Positions 1-6,547 are shown, counted from the stretch's first letter. The stretch: 6,989 nt of DNA from Alphaproteobacteria bacterium (GCA_005884745.1 VAZU01000092.1:1-6989), one strand, 5' to 3'. Notes: generated by a model not told the origin, from the sequence alone. Made by a program: numbers and translations.

Positions 1-753
1 GAACACGGCGACCGCGCCAATCTCCTCGACCGTCGCGAACTTCTTGTTCGGCTGCTGTGCCAGGAGCACGTCGCGCACCACCTGCTCCCGAGGGATGTTG
101 TGGGTCTTGGCCTGCGCCTCGATCTGCGCTTCGACCAGCGGCGTGAACACGTAGCCCGGGCAGATCGCGTTGCAGGTGATGCCGTCCTCCGCCGTCTCGA
201 GCGCGGTCACCTTGGTCAGGCCGACCAGGCCGTGCTTGGCGGCGACATAGGCCGACTTGAACGGCGAGGCGACCAGCCCGTGCGCCGAGGCGATGTTGAT
301 GATGCGTCCCCAGCCGTGCTCGCGCATCGAGGGCAGCGCGCAACGCGTGGTGTGGAACGCCGAGGACAGATTGATGGCGAGAATCAGCTGCCACTTCTCG
401 ACCGGGAACTCCTGGATCGGGGCGACATGCTGGATCCCGGCGTTGTTGACCACGACATCGAGGCGGCCGGAGGACTTGAGGATGCCGTCGACCATGTCCC
501 GGATCGCCTCGGGCTTCGACATGTCGGCCGGCGAGTAATCGACCCCGACCTTGAATTCCGAACCGAGCCGCGATCGCGTCGCCGCGATCTCCTGCGGATT
601 GCCGAACCCATTGAGGACGATGGAGGAACCGGCCGCCGCGAGCGCGCGGGCGATGCCCAGCCCGATGCCGCTCGTCGATCCCGTTACCAGAGATACTTTG
701 CCTTCGAGCATGCGTGAGGTCATAATGTTGCGCTGCATCACGGGGATGTTCAT
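1..753 (-). CDS. bdhA: 3-hydroxybutyrate dehydrogenase (SDR family), C-terminus cut by window edge
   Basis: Cytoplasmic NAD-dependent oxidation of (R)-3-hydroxybutyrate to acetoacetate, a step in use of poly-3-hydroxybutyrate reserves. The visible 251 residues show the classical SDR order: a Rossmann glycine motif TGSTSGIG at 24-31, NNAG at 103-106, and the catalytic set N128, S156, Y169, K173 (YVAAK). Using the known Pseudomonas fragi enzyme as guide (Q94, H144, K152, Q196), the substrate-binding residues fall at Q108, H158, K166 and Q210 with one constant offset of 14. That makes the specific assignment much stronger than a generic SDR call. About 23 residues, including the usual C-terminal Trp region, should lie past the left edge. 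The ATG at 753 is chosen because GGGAGG stands 9 nt upstream; M11 and M15 are in-frame alternatives, and M15 would match the usual family N-terminus. The gene is transcribed divergently from the LysR gene at 871. Confidence 0.93.
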   Translation of the reverse strand, partial: MNIPVMQRNIMTSRMLEGKVSLVTGSTSGIGLGIARALAAAGSSIVLNGFGNPQEIAATRSRLGSEFKVGVDYSPADMSKPEAIRDMVDGILKSSGRLDVVVNNAGIQHVAPIQEFPVEKWQLILAINLSSAFHTTRCALPSMREHGWGRIINIASAHGLVASPFKSAYVAAKHGLVGLTKVTALETAEDGITCNAICPGYVFTPLVEAQIEAQAKTHNIPREQVVRDVLLAQQPNKKFATVEEIGAVAVF

Positions 754-870
754 GGCCGAAAGCCTCCCTGGTTGCGCGAGCCGAGGACGATCGCGCCGTC
801 ACACGGACTCTGCCGAAACGGGGCAAGGATCTGAAATGCCGGTTGGCTAACGACTCGATAGGGGGCCGCT
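754..870. promoter_or_regulatory. Divergent promoter region between bdhA and the first lysR gene
   Basis: This 117-bp gap must hold the promoters for both diverging genes, the common arrangement for a LysR-type regulator and a target. The clearest structure is a perfect 6-bp dyad, GCGCGA (774-779) and TCGCGC (791-796), separated by 11 nt. A 7-bp direct repeat GCCGAAA occurs at 755-761 and 812-818. I cannot point to a convincing -35/-10 pair or a textbook T-N11-A LysR box; the dyad ends in A and resumes with T, the reverse of that consensus. A plausible ribosome binding site AGGGGG (860-865) precedes the lysR start by 5 nt. The regulatory role is inferred from position. Confidence 0.5.
763..768 (-). 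promoter_or_regulatory. Ribosome binding site deciding the bdhA start
   Basis: Read on the minus strand, GGGAGG lies 9 nt upstream of the ATG at 753. No comparable purine run precedes the in-frame ATGs at 723 or 711, so the site favours the longer protein with about 14 extra N-terminal residues. Confidence 0.6.
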
Positions 871-1845
871 ATGGAGATGCATCAGATCCGTTATTTCCTG
901 GCCGTCGCGGATCAATTGAACTTCACCAAGGCCGCCGAGAAGTGCAACGTCTCCCAGCCGTCGCTGACGCGGGCGATCAAGCTGCTGGAAGAGGAGCTCG
1001 GCGGCCTGCTGTTCCATCGCGAGCGGGCGAACACCCACCTCTCCGAGCTCGGCACGATGGTGCAGCCGCATCTCCAGCAGATCTATGACGAGTCGCATCA
1101 GGCGAAACGCCTGGCGAAGGATTTCGCCGGTCTGAAGAAAACGATACTCAAGCTGGGCATCATGTGCACGATCGCTCCGGATCAGATCATCGACCTGATC
1201 GGATCGATCCAACGGCATCACCCCGGGGTCGAGCTGCAGCTCTCCGATGCCAACGCATGGGACCTGCAGGAGCGGCTCATCGAGGGCGCGCTCGAGGTGG
1301 CGATCTATTGCATCCCCGGCCAGGAACCCGATCCGCGCCTGCACGTGATGCCGCTGTTCCGCGAGCAGATCGTCATCGCCATCAATCCCGGGCATCGGCT
1401 GGCCAAGCAGCAAACCATTCGCGTCAAAGACCTCGACGGCGAGTGCTACATCCACCGCATGAATTGCGAGTTCGCCGGCTATGCCGACAAGGCATTCCAG
1501 CAGCAGCAGGTCACTTGCAAGCCGGTGTATTGGAGCGACCGCGACGACTGGACGCTGGCGATGATCGCGTCGGGGCTCGGCTGGGGCTTCATGCCCAAGC
1601 ACTCCGTCAATCATCCGGGGGTCGCCGGCATCCCGATCACCGAGCCGGAATTCTGGCGCGAGGTCCATCTGGCGACCGTGCGGGGTCGCCCGCATTCCCC
1701 TGCGGTCGGCGCGCTGGTCCGCGAAGCGATGCGGGTCCAATGGTTCGGCGAGCCGGCCATCGTCTCGCGTCGGCGCGAGCTTCCGGTCGTGGCGAAGGCT
1801 CCGCCCGCGGCGGGCAGGAAGCCGCAGCGCGTCGCCGCCGGCTAG
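871..1845 (+). CDS. LysR-family transcriptional regulator, first of a tandem pair
   Basis: A 324-residue DNA-binding regulator. Residues 1-60 form the LysR winged helix-turn-helix (LNFTKAAEKCNVSQPSLTRA around 16-35), followed by the linker helix. A periplasmic-binding-protein-like effector domain begins near 93 (LKLGIMCTIAP) and runs to about 300, ending in the conserved RGRPHSPAVGALVREAMR stretch. The last ~25 residues are a basic, Pro/Ala-rich tail absent from its neighbour. Cysteines at 25, 99, 147, 199 and 216 are shared with the paralogue; C192 is unique to this copy. The start at 871 has AGGGGG 5 nt upstream; the ATG at 877 is a weaker option. The divergent bdhA gene is the natural candidate target, and autoregulation is usual in this family. 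The effector is unknown. The 16-bp gap to the next gene suggests co-transcription. Confidence 0.93.
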   Translation: MEMHQIRYFLAVADQLNFTKAAEKCNVSQPSLTRAIKLLEEELGGLLFHRERANTHLSELGTMVQPHLQQIYDESHQAKRLAKDFAGLKKTILKLGIMCTIAPDQIIDLIGSIQRHHPGVELQLSDANAWDLQERLIEGALEVAIYCIPGQEPDPRLHVMPLFREQIVIAINPGHRLAKQQTIRVKDLDGECYIHRMNCEFAGYADKAFQQQQVTCKPVYWSDRDDWTLAMIASGLGWGFMPKHSVNHPGVAGIPITEPEFWREVHLATVRGRPHSPAVGALVREAMRVQWFGEPAIVSRRRELPVVAKAPPAAGRKPQRVAAG

Positions 1846-1861
1846 CGGCAGGGCAGCTGCG

Positions 1862-2806
1862 ATGGAAATGCATCAAATCCGCTATTTTATAGCGGTCGCG
1901 AGAGAGCTGAATTTCACCCGCGCGGCAGAGCGGTGCAACGTTGCGCAGCCCTCGCTGACCCGCGCGATCAAGCTACTCGAGGAGGAACTCGGCGGACCGC
2001 TGTTCCACCGTGAACGCTCGCGCACGCATCTCTCCGAGCTCGGCAACATGGTGCTGCCGTACCTTACGCAGATGTACGAGCAGACGCAGACCGTCAAACA
2101 GCAGGCGCTCGATTTCACGAAGCTGAAGCACACCAAGCTCAAGCTCGGAGTGATGTGCACGATCGCGCCCACGCAGCTCGTCGAGCTGATTGCTGCCGTG
2201 CAGTCCCGTCACGAGGGAATCGAGCTGCAGCTGTTCGACGCCAGCGCCCCGGCCCTGGAGGAACGGTTGATCGGCGGCGACTTGGAGGTGGGCATCTATT
2301 GCGTGCCCGGCCGCGAGCACGATGAGCGGCTGCACTACCTGCCGCTGTTCCGCGAGCAATACATGATCGTGGTTCCTCCCAATCATCCCCTTTCCTCCCG
2401 GAACGCGATCCGCGTCAAGGATTTGAACGGAGAACGCTACCTCAATCGTACCAATTGCGAATTCAACGGCTACGCCGGCCCGATCTTTCGCGAACGCGGC
2501 GCCGTTTGCGAAACCGTCTACCGCAGCGACCGCGACGATTGGATCCTGGCCATGATCGCGGCAGGCCTCGGGTTCGGTTTCATGCCGGAATTTTCCATCC
2601 CGCAGGGCGGCGTGGTCGCCCGTCCCCTGATCGAGCCGGAATTCTGGCGCGAGGTGAATCTCGTCACCGTTCGCGGACGGCCGCATTCGCCGGCGGTCGG
2701 CGCCTTCGTTCGCGAAGCGATGCGGACCGAATGGCTCGGGCAGCCGGCACTCGCAGTGCGCATGGCGAGCGCGAAACGCGGCTTCGAACCGGAGGCACTC
2801 GACTAA
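1862..2806 (+). CDS. LysR-family transcriptional regulator, second of a tandem pair
   Basis: A 314-residue paralogue of the preceding gene. A hand count over the first 300 aligned residues gives about 193 identities (64%) with no gap. The HTH (residues 16-45) differs mainly at K/R, S/A and similar exchanges, so the two may recognise related operators. The effector domain is more diverged at 71-90, 181-190 and 205-218, where ligand or interface contacts could differ. C25, C99, C147, C199 and C216 are retained; residue 192 is Arg. The C-terminal tail is short and not basic. Only a weak AGGG (1850-1853) precedes the ATG by 8 nt, so translation may depend on coupling with the upstream gene, 16 bp away. 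Codons 10 (ATA) and 14 (AGA) are rare for such a GC-rich genome. Its stop is 6 bp from that of the convergent NADH dehydrogenase gene. Effector and targets are unknown. Confidence 0.93.
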   Translation: MEMHQIRYFIAVARELNFTRAAERCNVAQPSLTRAIKLLEEELGGPLFHRERSRTHLSELGNMVLPYLTQMYEQTQTVKQQALDFTKLKHTKLKLGVMCTIAPTQLVELIAAVQSRHEGIELQLFDASAPALEERLIGGDLEVGIYCVPGREHDERLHYLPLFREQYMIVVPPNHPLSSRNAIRVKDLNGERYLNRTNCEFNGYAGPIFRERGAVCETVYRSDRDDWILAMIAAGLGFGFMPEFSIPQGGVVARPLIEPEFWREVNLVTVRGRPHSPAVGAFVREAMRTEWLGQPALAVRMASAKRGFEPEALD

Positions 2807-2812
2807 ATTCGA

Positions 2813-4144
2813 TTACGCCACTTCGCGCACTCGCGCCGATTCAGGCATCTCGCCATCCGGCGTCATATCTTGCATCCGCGCGCCGGAAATGCCGGTGATG
2901 AGGCGGGTGCCCCGCTGGAACGTCAGGTAATTCCACGCCCAGTTGGTCGCCACGGCGAGGCGATTGCGGAATCCGATGAGGAAATAGATGTGGGCGACGC
3001 TCCATAGCACCCATGCCAGAAAACCGCTGAGCTTGAGCCGGCCGATCTGGGCGACGGCGCGCTTGCGGCCGATCGTGGCCATCGCGCCGAAGTCGCGGTA
3101 GCGGAACGGCGGCATTTCGTTTCCTCGGGCGCGCGCCATCAAAAGATCGGCGACGTATTGGCCCTGCTGCTTGGCGACTGGAGCAACGCCCGGAAACGGC
3201 TTGCCGTACTCGTCCAGGGCGAGCGCAGTGTCGCCGATCACGAACACGTCGGGATGGCCGGGCAGCGAGAGATCGGCCACAACCTTCACCCGGCCGGCGC
3301 GATCGGCCTGCGCGCCGAGCCAATCCCCTGCCGGCGACGCCATGACGCCCGCGGCCCATATCACGGTGCGCGCCTCGATGCGTTCGCCGCCGAGCGAGAC
3401 GCCCTGGCAGTCGCAATCGATCACCGCGGCGCCGAGGTGCACCTCGACGCCGAGCTGCTCGAGCGAATGCCGCGCCGCCTCCGAGAGCGACGGATCGAAG
3501 GAAGGAAGCAGCCGCGGCCCGGCTTCCACCAGAATGATGCGGGCGCATCTCGGATCGATCGAGCGAAAGTCCATGGCCAGCGCCCGTTTCGCCAGCTCGG
3601 CGATGGCGCCTGCCATTTCCACGCCGGTCGGCCCCCCGCCTACGACGACAAAATTGAGCAGCCGACGTCGTTCGGCGGCGACCGGCTCCGTCTCGGCCTT
3701 CTCGAAGGCCAGCAGGATGCGGCGTCGAAGATAGGTAGCGTCGTCGATCGTTTTCAGGCCCGGCGCATACGCGGCCCAATCCTGGTGGCCGAAATAAGCA
3801 TGCTGGGCGCCTGTCGCGACGATCAGATGATCGAAATCGATGCGAAGCCCTTCCGCTCCGACCTCGTTTCGTTCGAGGTCGATATGCGAAACCCGGGCCA
3901 GGATCACGGTGGTGTTCTTCTGGTCGCGAAGAATTCCCCGGATCGGAGCGGCGATGTCGGCGGGCGACAGGCCGGCGGTGGCCACTTGGTAGAGCAGCGG
4001 CTGAAACAGATGATAATTGTGCCGGTCGATCACGATCACGTCGAACGGGGCATTCCGCAGCGCCTTTGCGGCGGAAAGGCCGGCGAATCCTGCGCCGATG
4101 ACGACGACGCGCCGACGTTGCTTGCGGGAATCGTCCTGGGCCAT
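2813..4144 (-). CDS. Type II NADH:quinone dehydrogenase-like FAD oxidoreductase
   Basis: A 443-residue flavoprotein of the NDH-2 family, which passes electrons from NADH to membrane quinone without pumping protons. Two Rossmann motifs are visible: FAD-binding GAGFAG at 17-22 with the ribose-binding D40, and NADH-binding GGGPTG at 169-174 with the acidic residue E207 at the end of the following strand, which favours NADH over NADPH. The family segment NYHLFQPLLYQVATAGLSP is at 43-61, IWAAGV at 262-267, the FAD-contacting IGD at 303-305 and the quinone-site-like APVAKQQGQ at 321-329. A hydrophobic stretch at about 375-391, followed by GFRNRLAV, fits membrane-surface attachment. Length is normal for the family (E. 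coli Ndh is 434). An in-frame TTG at 4180 would add 12 residues, but the ATG at 4144 has an excellent ribosome binding site. Exact electron acceptor is not proven by sequence; a related sulfide:quinone-type enzyme is less likely as its cysteines are not seen. Confidence 0.9.
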   Translation of the reverse strand: MAQDDSRKQRRRVVVIGAGFAGLSAAKALRNAPFDVIVIDRHNYHLFQPLLYQVATAGLSPADIAAPIRGILRDQKNTTVILARVSHIDLERNEVGAEGLRIDFDHLIVATGAQHAYFGHQDWAAYAPGLKTIDDATYLRRRILLAFEKAETEPVAAERRRLLNFVVVGGGPTGVEMAGAIAELAKRALAMDFRSIDPRCARIILVEAGPRLLPSFDPSLSEAARHSLEQLGVEVHLGAAVIDCDCQGVSLGGERIEARTVIWAAGVMASPAGDWLGAQADRAGRVKVVADLSLPGHPDVFVIGDTALALDEYGKPFPGVAPVAKQQGQYVADLLMARARGNEMPPFRYRDFGAMATIGRKRAVAQIGRLKLSGFLAWVLWSVAHIYFLIGFRNRLAVATNWAWNYLTFQRGTRLITGISGARMQDMTPDGEMPESARVREVA

Positions 4145-4300
4145 CGGGCTCTCCTGATCTTCGCGTTGGGAGTTGGCCAATTCTCGCGAAGAACGTCGAC
4201 GCGCGGAAATGCCAAATCCCTATGGCCTCGATACGCGCGGTCTATCGCGGAGGCGGACAGCAGACTTGCGTAGCGCGAGCGCAGTCCTATCAAACCCGGG
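4145..4300 (-). promoter_or_regulatory. Intergenic region between the cyclase and the NADH dehydrogenase
   Basis: A 156-bp gap separates two minus-strand genes. It is long enough for an independent promoter for the NADH dehydrogenase, though read-through from the cyclase gene cannot be excluded because no stem followed by a T-run is seen. Short symmetrical elements are present: CGATA (4229-4233) and TATCG (4243-4247) form a 5-bp dyad over a 9-nt loop, and CGTCGACG (4194-4201) is an 8-bp palindrome. These are short enough to arise by chance. I could not settle on a -35/-10 pair. Confidence 0.35.
4151..4155 (-). promoter_or_regulatory. Ribosome binding site deciding the NADH dehydrogenase start
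   Basis: On the minus strand AGGAG is followed by a 6-nt spacer and the ATG at 4144. It lies inside the longer open frame that begins with TTG at 4180, and no such site precedes that TTG, so the shorter 443-residue product is preferred. Confidence 0.75.
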
Positions 4301-6352
4301 CTACTTGGTCTCCATCGCGGTCGTTGCTTCCCAACCGTCCTGTGGCGGCGCATCGAGGAAGCGGCGGCAGCGTTCGATCATGACAAGCGACGGCTGATCC
4401 CCTTCGCGGGCGACCAGCACCATCTGGAAGAATCCCATGGCGGCGGCGAAATTCCGGGCGCGGTACGCCTCGAGGCCCGTCTCGTACAAGGACACCCAGC
4501 TCGGCTGTGGCATCCCATCCTGCGCGATCCCGAGCAGCTCGTAGATCTGCAGCCCCGCGGCACGTCCGTAGACCGCGAGCCGGTCCAGCTCGCGAACTCG
4601 GATGCGATCGCCGGCGAGGCGCCGCGTTTCCTCCCCGATGATGATCTGGGTGCCGTATTGCTTGTTGACGCCCTCCAGTCGGCTCGCGACGTTCACGGCA
4701 TCGCCGATCACCGTATAATTGAGCCGGACTTCGGACCCGATGTTGCCGACCAGGACGCTGCCGGAATTGATGCCGATGCGCACGCCGAGCGGCCGGCCGT
4801 TGTCGTCGGTCAAGCCCGCCATGCGGAGGGCACGTTGGCAGGCGAGTGCCGCGCGGCAGGCGCCGAGCGCGTGATCGGGATTGGGCGCGGGAGCGCCCCA
4901 GAACGCCATCACCGCATCGCCGATGAACTTGTCGATGGTGCCGGCGTTGGCGTGGATCTCGCGCGACATGCAATCGAAATATTTTCCGAGCAGCGGCACG
5001 ATGCGGTCGCCGAGCCGTTCGGAAAGCCCGGTGAAGCCGGCGATATCCGCAAACAGCACGGTCATTGGCCGGATCGAGCCGCCCGGCCGGGCTTCCACGC
5101 CGTGCGCAGTGAGGGTGCGAACGATGTCGCCCGGCAGATATTTGCCGAACGCGGCGAGCCCGTTCGCCATGTCGGCGATCGCCGCCGACAGGTTCGCGAT
5201 CTCGAGGAGCCGCGAGGGATGCCGCCGCACGCGATCGAGCTCAAACCGTTCCACGTGGCGGAGCTCGGCCGCGACTTTCACCAGCGGCCCCCCGATGATC
5301 CTGCGGGCGAGCCAGGCAGACAGCAGGCCGGCCGCGACGACCAGCACGGCAAGTCCGATCAGCAGCCGCCGCGTGGTCTGTTGTACCGGGCCGAGAAACT
5401 CCTGTTCCGGAATCACGGTCGCGAGCGTCCAGCCCGGAAATGCCAGCGGGGTCAGGGTGACCGCGTAGGGTTCCCCCGACATCACCTCGCGCATCTCGCG
5501 CATGTGCGGCTCGCCCGGCGCCGGATTGGATTTTCCCGCGGCGAGCCGGGCGACCTCGAGCAGAGGTTGCCCGGACACATGCTGTATTCTGAGTTCGTCG
5601 GCTTCCGGATCGGGCACGGCGATCGTGCTCGCGCCTGGTCCCAGGATGAACGCGGCGCCGGTCTTCCCGACGGCGAGCTCGGACAGGAAGCGCGAGAGGC
5701 GCGCGTGCTCGATGACGACTGCAAGCACTCCCTGCCGCTGCTGATAGACGTCGATCGGCCCGGCGAAAGCGATCGCCGGATGCACGCCGTTGGGGTGATT
5801 CGAGACGTCGAACCATTGCGGCGCGTCAGCGGCAATTGCCGATTTGAACCATTCCTGCTCGGTGACCTTGTAGCTGCTCGGCTCGAACGTGCGCTGCTGG
5901 AATTCGATGTCCCCGACCACCACAAGATACTTGTCGATCCGGCGCTTGAGAACGCCGTCGACCTGAGAGACCTCCATCATCTCCAGATATTCGTCGCCGA
6001 GCTTGTGGGCGGCCGAGAACGTCCCGTCGGGCAGGCCGAACGCTACCCAGGAAAGCGCCGGCTGTGATTGCAGCTGCGAGAGGAACACGAACTCGCGTTT
6101 GTCGGCTTCCCTCACCTCGAGCACGTTCTGGAAGAACAGCGTGCGAATCGCCGCATGCGCCGAGCGCGCCGCCGTGTCGAGGGCGGCAATCTCCTTCTCG
6201 ACGGCGGCCACGATCTGCTGGTTGATGGTCGAGGCCAGCTCGCGACTGTTCGCTTCCGCCGTACGCCACCAGAGCCCGTGGACCGCTCCGACGCTGACCA
6301 GGATGGAGGCGAGGACCAGAGCGGAGATGGCCAAACGGACGCCGATGCGCAT
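4301..6352 (-). CDS. Membrane-bound class IIIb adenylate cyclase with Cache-type sensor domain
   Basis: A 683-residue receptor cyclase that should make cAMP from ATP in the cytoplasm in response to an extracytoplasmic signal. A signal-anchor helix (5-27) is followed by a large Cache-like periplasmic domain (about 33-318), a second membrane helix (about 328-348) and a HAMP-like segment (350-375). The short linker FGKYLPGDIV (402-411) precedes the cyclase domain (about 428-605). All catalytic positions are present: metal-binding D436 (FADIAGF) and D479 (IGDAV), adenine-selecting K475 and T547, and transition-state N554 and R558 (DAVNVASR). The Lys/Thr pair marks class IIIb and ATP rather than GTP. 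A TPR-like tail (621-665) ends the protein, as in many homologues. The start is uncertain: the ATG at 6352 puts the anchor helix at the N-terminus and has a distant AGGG; in-frame ATG 6385 and GTG 6412 add 11 or 20 residues without a better ribosome site. The ligand is unknown. Confidence 0.9.
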   Translation of the reverse strand: MRIGVRLAISALVLASILVSVGAVHGLWWRTAEANSRELASTINQQIVAAVEKEIAALDTAARSAHAAIRTLFFQNVLEVREADKREFVFLSQLQSQPALSWVAFGLPDGTFSAAHKLGDEYLEMMEVSQVDGVLKRRIDKYLVVVGDIEFQQRTFEPSSYKVTEQEWFKSAIAADAPQWFDVSNHPNGVHPAIAFAGPIDVYQQRQGVLAVVIEHARLSRFLSELAVGKTGAAFILGPGASTIAVPDPEADELRIQHVSGQPLLEVARLAAGKSNPAPGEPHMREMREVMSGEPYAVTLTPLAFPGWTLATVIPEQEFLGPVQQTTRRLLIGLAVLVVAAGLLSAWLARRIIGGPLVKVAAELRHVERFELDRVRRHPSRLLEIANLSAAIADMANGLAAFGKYLPGDIVRTLTAHGVEARPGGSIRPMTVLFADIAGFTGLSERLGDRIVPLLGKYFDCMSREIHANAGTIDKFIGDAVMAFWGAPAPNPDHALGACRAALACQRALRMAGLTDDNGRPLGVRIGINSGSVLVGNIGSEVRLNYTVIGDAVNVASRLEGVNKQYGTQIIIGEETRRLAGDRIRVRELDRLAVYGRAAGLQIYELLGIAQDGMPQPSWVSLYETGLEAYRARNFAAAMGFFQMVLVAREGDQPSLVMIERCRRFLDAPPQDGWEATTAMETK

Positions 6353-6432
6353 GATTCGGGCTTTCCCTGGCGAACAACTAACCATATGGCCGGTTCGAGC
6401 CGCGAGGTCCACAGGAACCGCAATAGAGCGCC

Positions 6433-6504
6433 GCTATCGGTTTCATCGCCAATCGATATTTCGAAAGCGGTTTCACGCGCGATTGAATGACGAAGCTTGA
6501 TAGC
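6433..6504. repeat. Nested imperfect inverted repeat in the divergent region
   Basis: The outer arms are GCTATC (6433-6438) and GATAGC (6499-6504). The inner arms are TCATCGCCAATCG (6443-6455) and CGATTGAATGA (6480-6490), which pair over CAATCG/CGATTG and TCAT/ATGA with a small internal loop. The 24-nt centre holds the palindrome TTTCGAAA. In total 16 base pairs are possible across 72 nt. It could be a protein-binding dyad or a folded transcript leader; chance has not been excluded. Confidence 0.4.
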
Positions 6505-6513
6505 GCGGCTTCG
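6491..6513 (+). repeat. Short hairpin upstream of the doxX-like gene
   Basis: CGAAGC (6491-6496) and GCTTCG (6508-6513) form a perfect 6-bp stem over an 11-nt loop, 34 bp before the doxX-like ATG. The loop includes GATAGC, the right outer arm of the larger dyad, so the two structures compete. There is no T-run after it, so it is not an intrinsic terminator. Confidence 0.35.
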
Positions 6514-6534
6514 CCAGGCCCTGAATCGAAATGC

Positions 6535-6540
6535 GAGGAA
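6535..6540 (+). promoter_or_regulatory. Ribosome binding site of the doxX-like gene
   Basis: GAGGAA is followed by a 7-nt spacer and the ATG at 6548. This fixes the start of a gene whose reading frame is open at the right edge of the window. Confidence 0.7.
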
Positions 6541-6547
6541 CAATCGG

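Larger units (their letters stand above)
871..2806 (+). repeat. Diverged tandem gene duplication of a lysR gene
   Basis: The two lysR reading frames keep register over 300 codons at a constant offset of 991 bp with no indel in the protein alignment, which indicates tandem duplication of a whole gene. Most codon matches carry synonymous changes (already visible in the first eight codons), so the event is old and both copies have stayed under protein-level selection. The longest identical stretch I saw is 24 bp (1641-1664 and 2632-2655, coding EPEFWREV), and another is 19 bp (1349-1367 and 2340-2358). Confidence 0.8.
6353..6547. promoter_or_regulatory. Divergent regulatory region between the cyclase and doxX-like genes
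   Basis: This 195-bp gap (135 bp if the cyclase starts at its GTG at 6412) separates diverging genes. It contains unusually many symmetrical elements: an octamer palindrome TTTCGAAA (6459-6466), ATCGAT (6452-6457), a direct repeat CGGTTTCA at 6438-6445 and 6468-6475 with a 30-bp period, and nested inverted repeats described separately. The local composition is more AT-rich than the flanking coding DNA. No confident -35/-10 pair was recognised on either strand. Binding of a regulator near the centre is plausible but is inference. Confidence 0.45.

Noticed and set aside
100..717. Open frame of 205 codons on the plus strand
   Set aside because: It is antisense to bdhA, whose catalytic and substrate residues are all present on the other strand.
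1641..1664. 24-bp identity between the lysR paralogues as a sign of recent gene conversion
   Set aside because: The block encodes the strongly conserved EPEFWREV segment, and flanking codons diverge at once, so selection plus chance explains it.
847..1740. Open frame of 297 codons on the minus strand
   Set aside because: It is antisense to the first lysR gene. A similar frame opposite the second lysR gene (1973-2686) reflects the paralogy of the sense genes, not a conserved antisense gene.
4145..4180. Twelve-residue extension of the NADH dehydrogenase from a TTG start
   Set aside because: The AGGAG at 4151-4155 lies within this extension and serves the ATG at 4144; no ribosome site precedes the TTG.
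4229..4247. CGATA/TATCG dyad as a terminator of the cyclase gene
   Set aside because: The stem is only 5 bp and no T-run follows it on the minus strand.
3158..4273. Open frame of 371 codons on the plus strand
   Set aside because: It is antisense to the NADH dehydrogenase and has no domain-like pattern or ribosome binding site.
4173..4397. Small open frame of 74 codons covering the gap between the NADH dehydrogenase and cyclase genes
   Set aside because: It overlaps the cyclase 3' end in antisense, is dominated by Arg and Ser, and shows no ribosome binding site or recognisable motif.
4658..6067. Open frame of 469 codons on the plus strand
   Set aside because: It is antisense to the cyclase, whose catalytic motifs are intact; the translation is rich in Arg, Asp, Gly and His with no recognisable domain, as expected for a shadow frame in GC-rich DNA.
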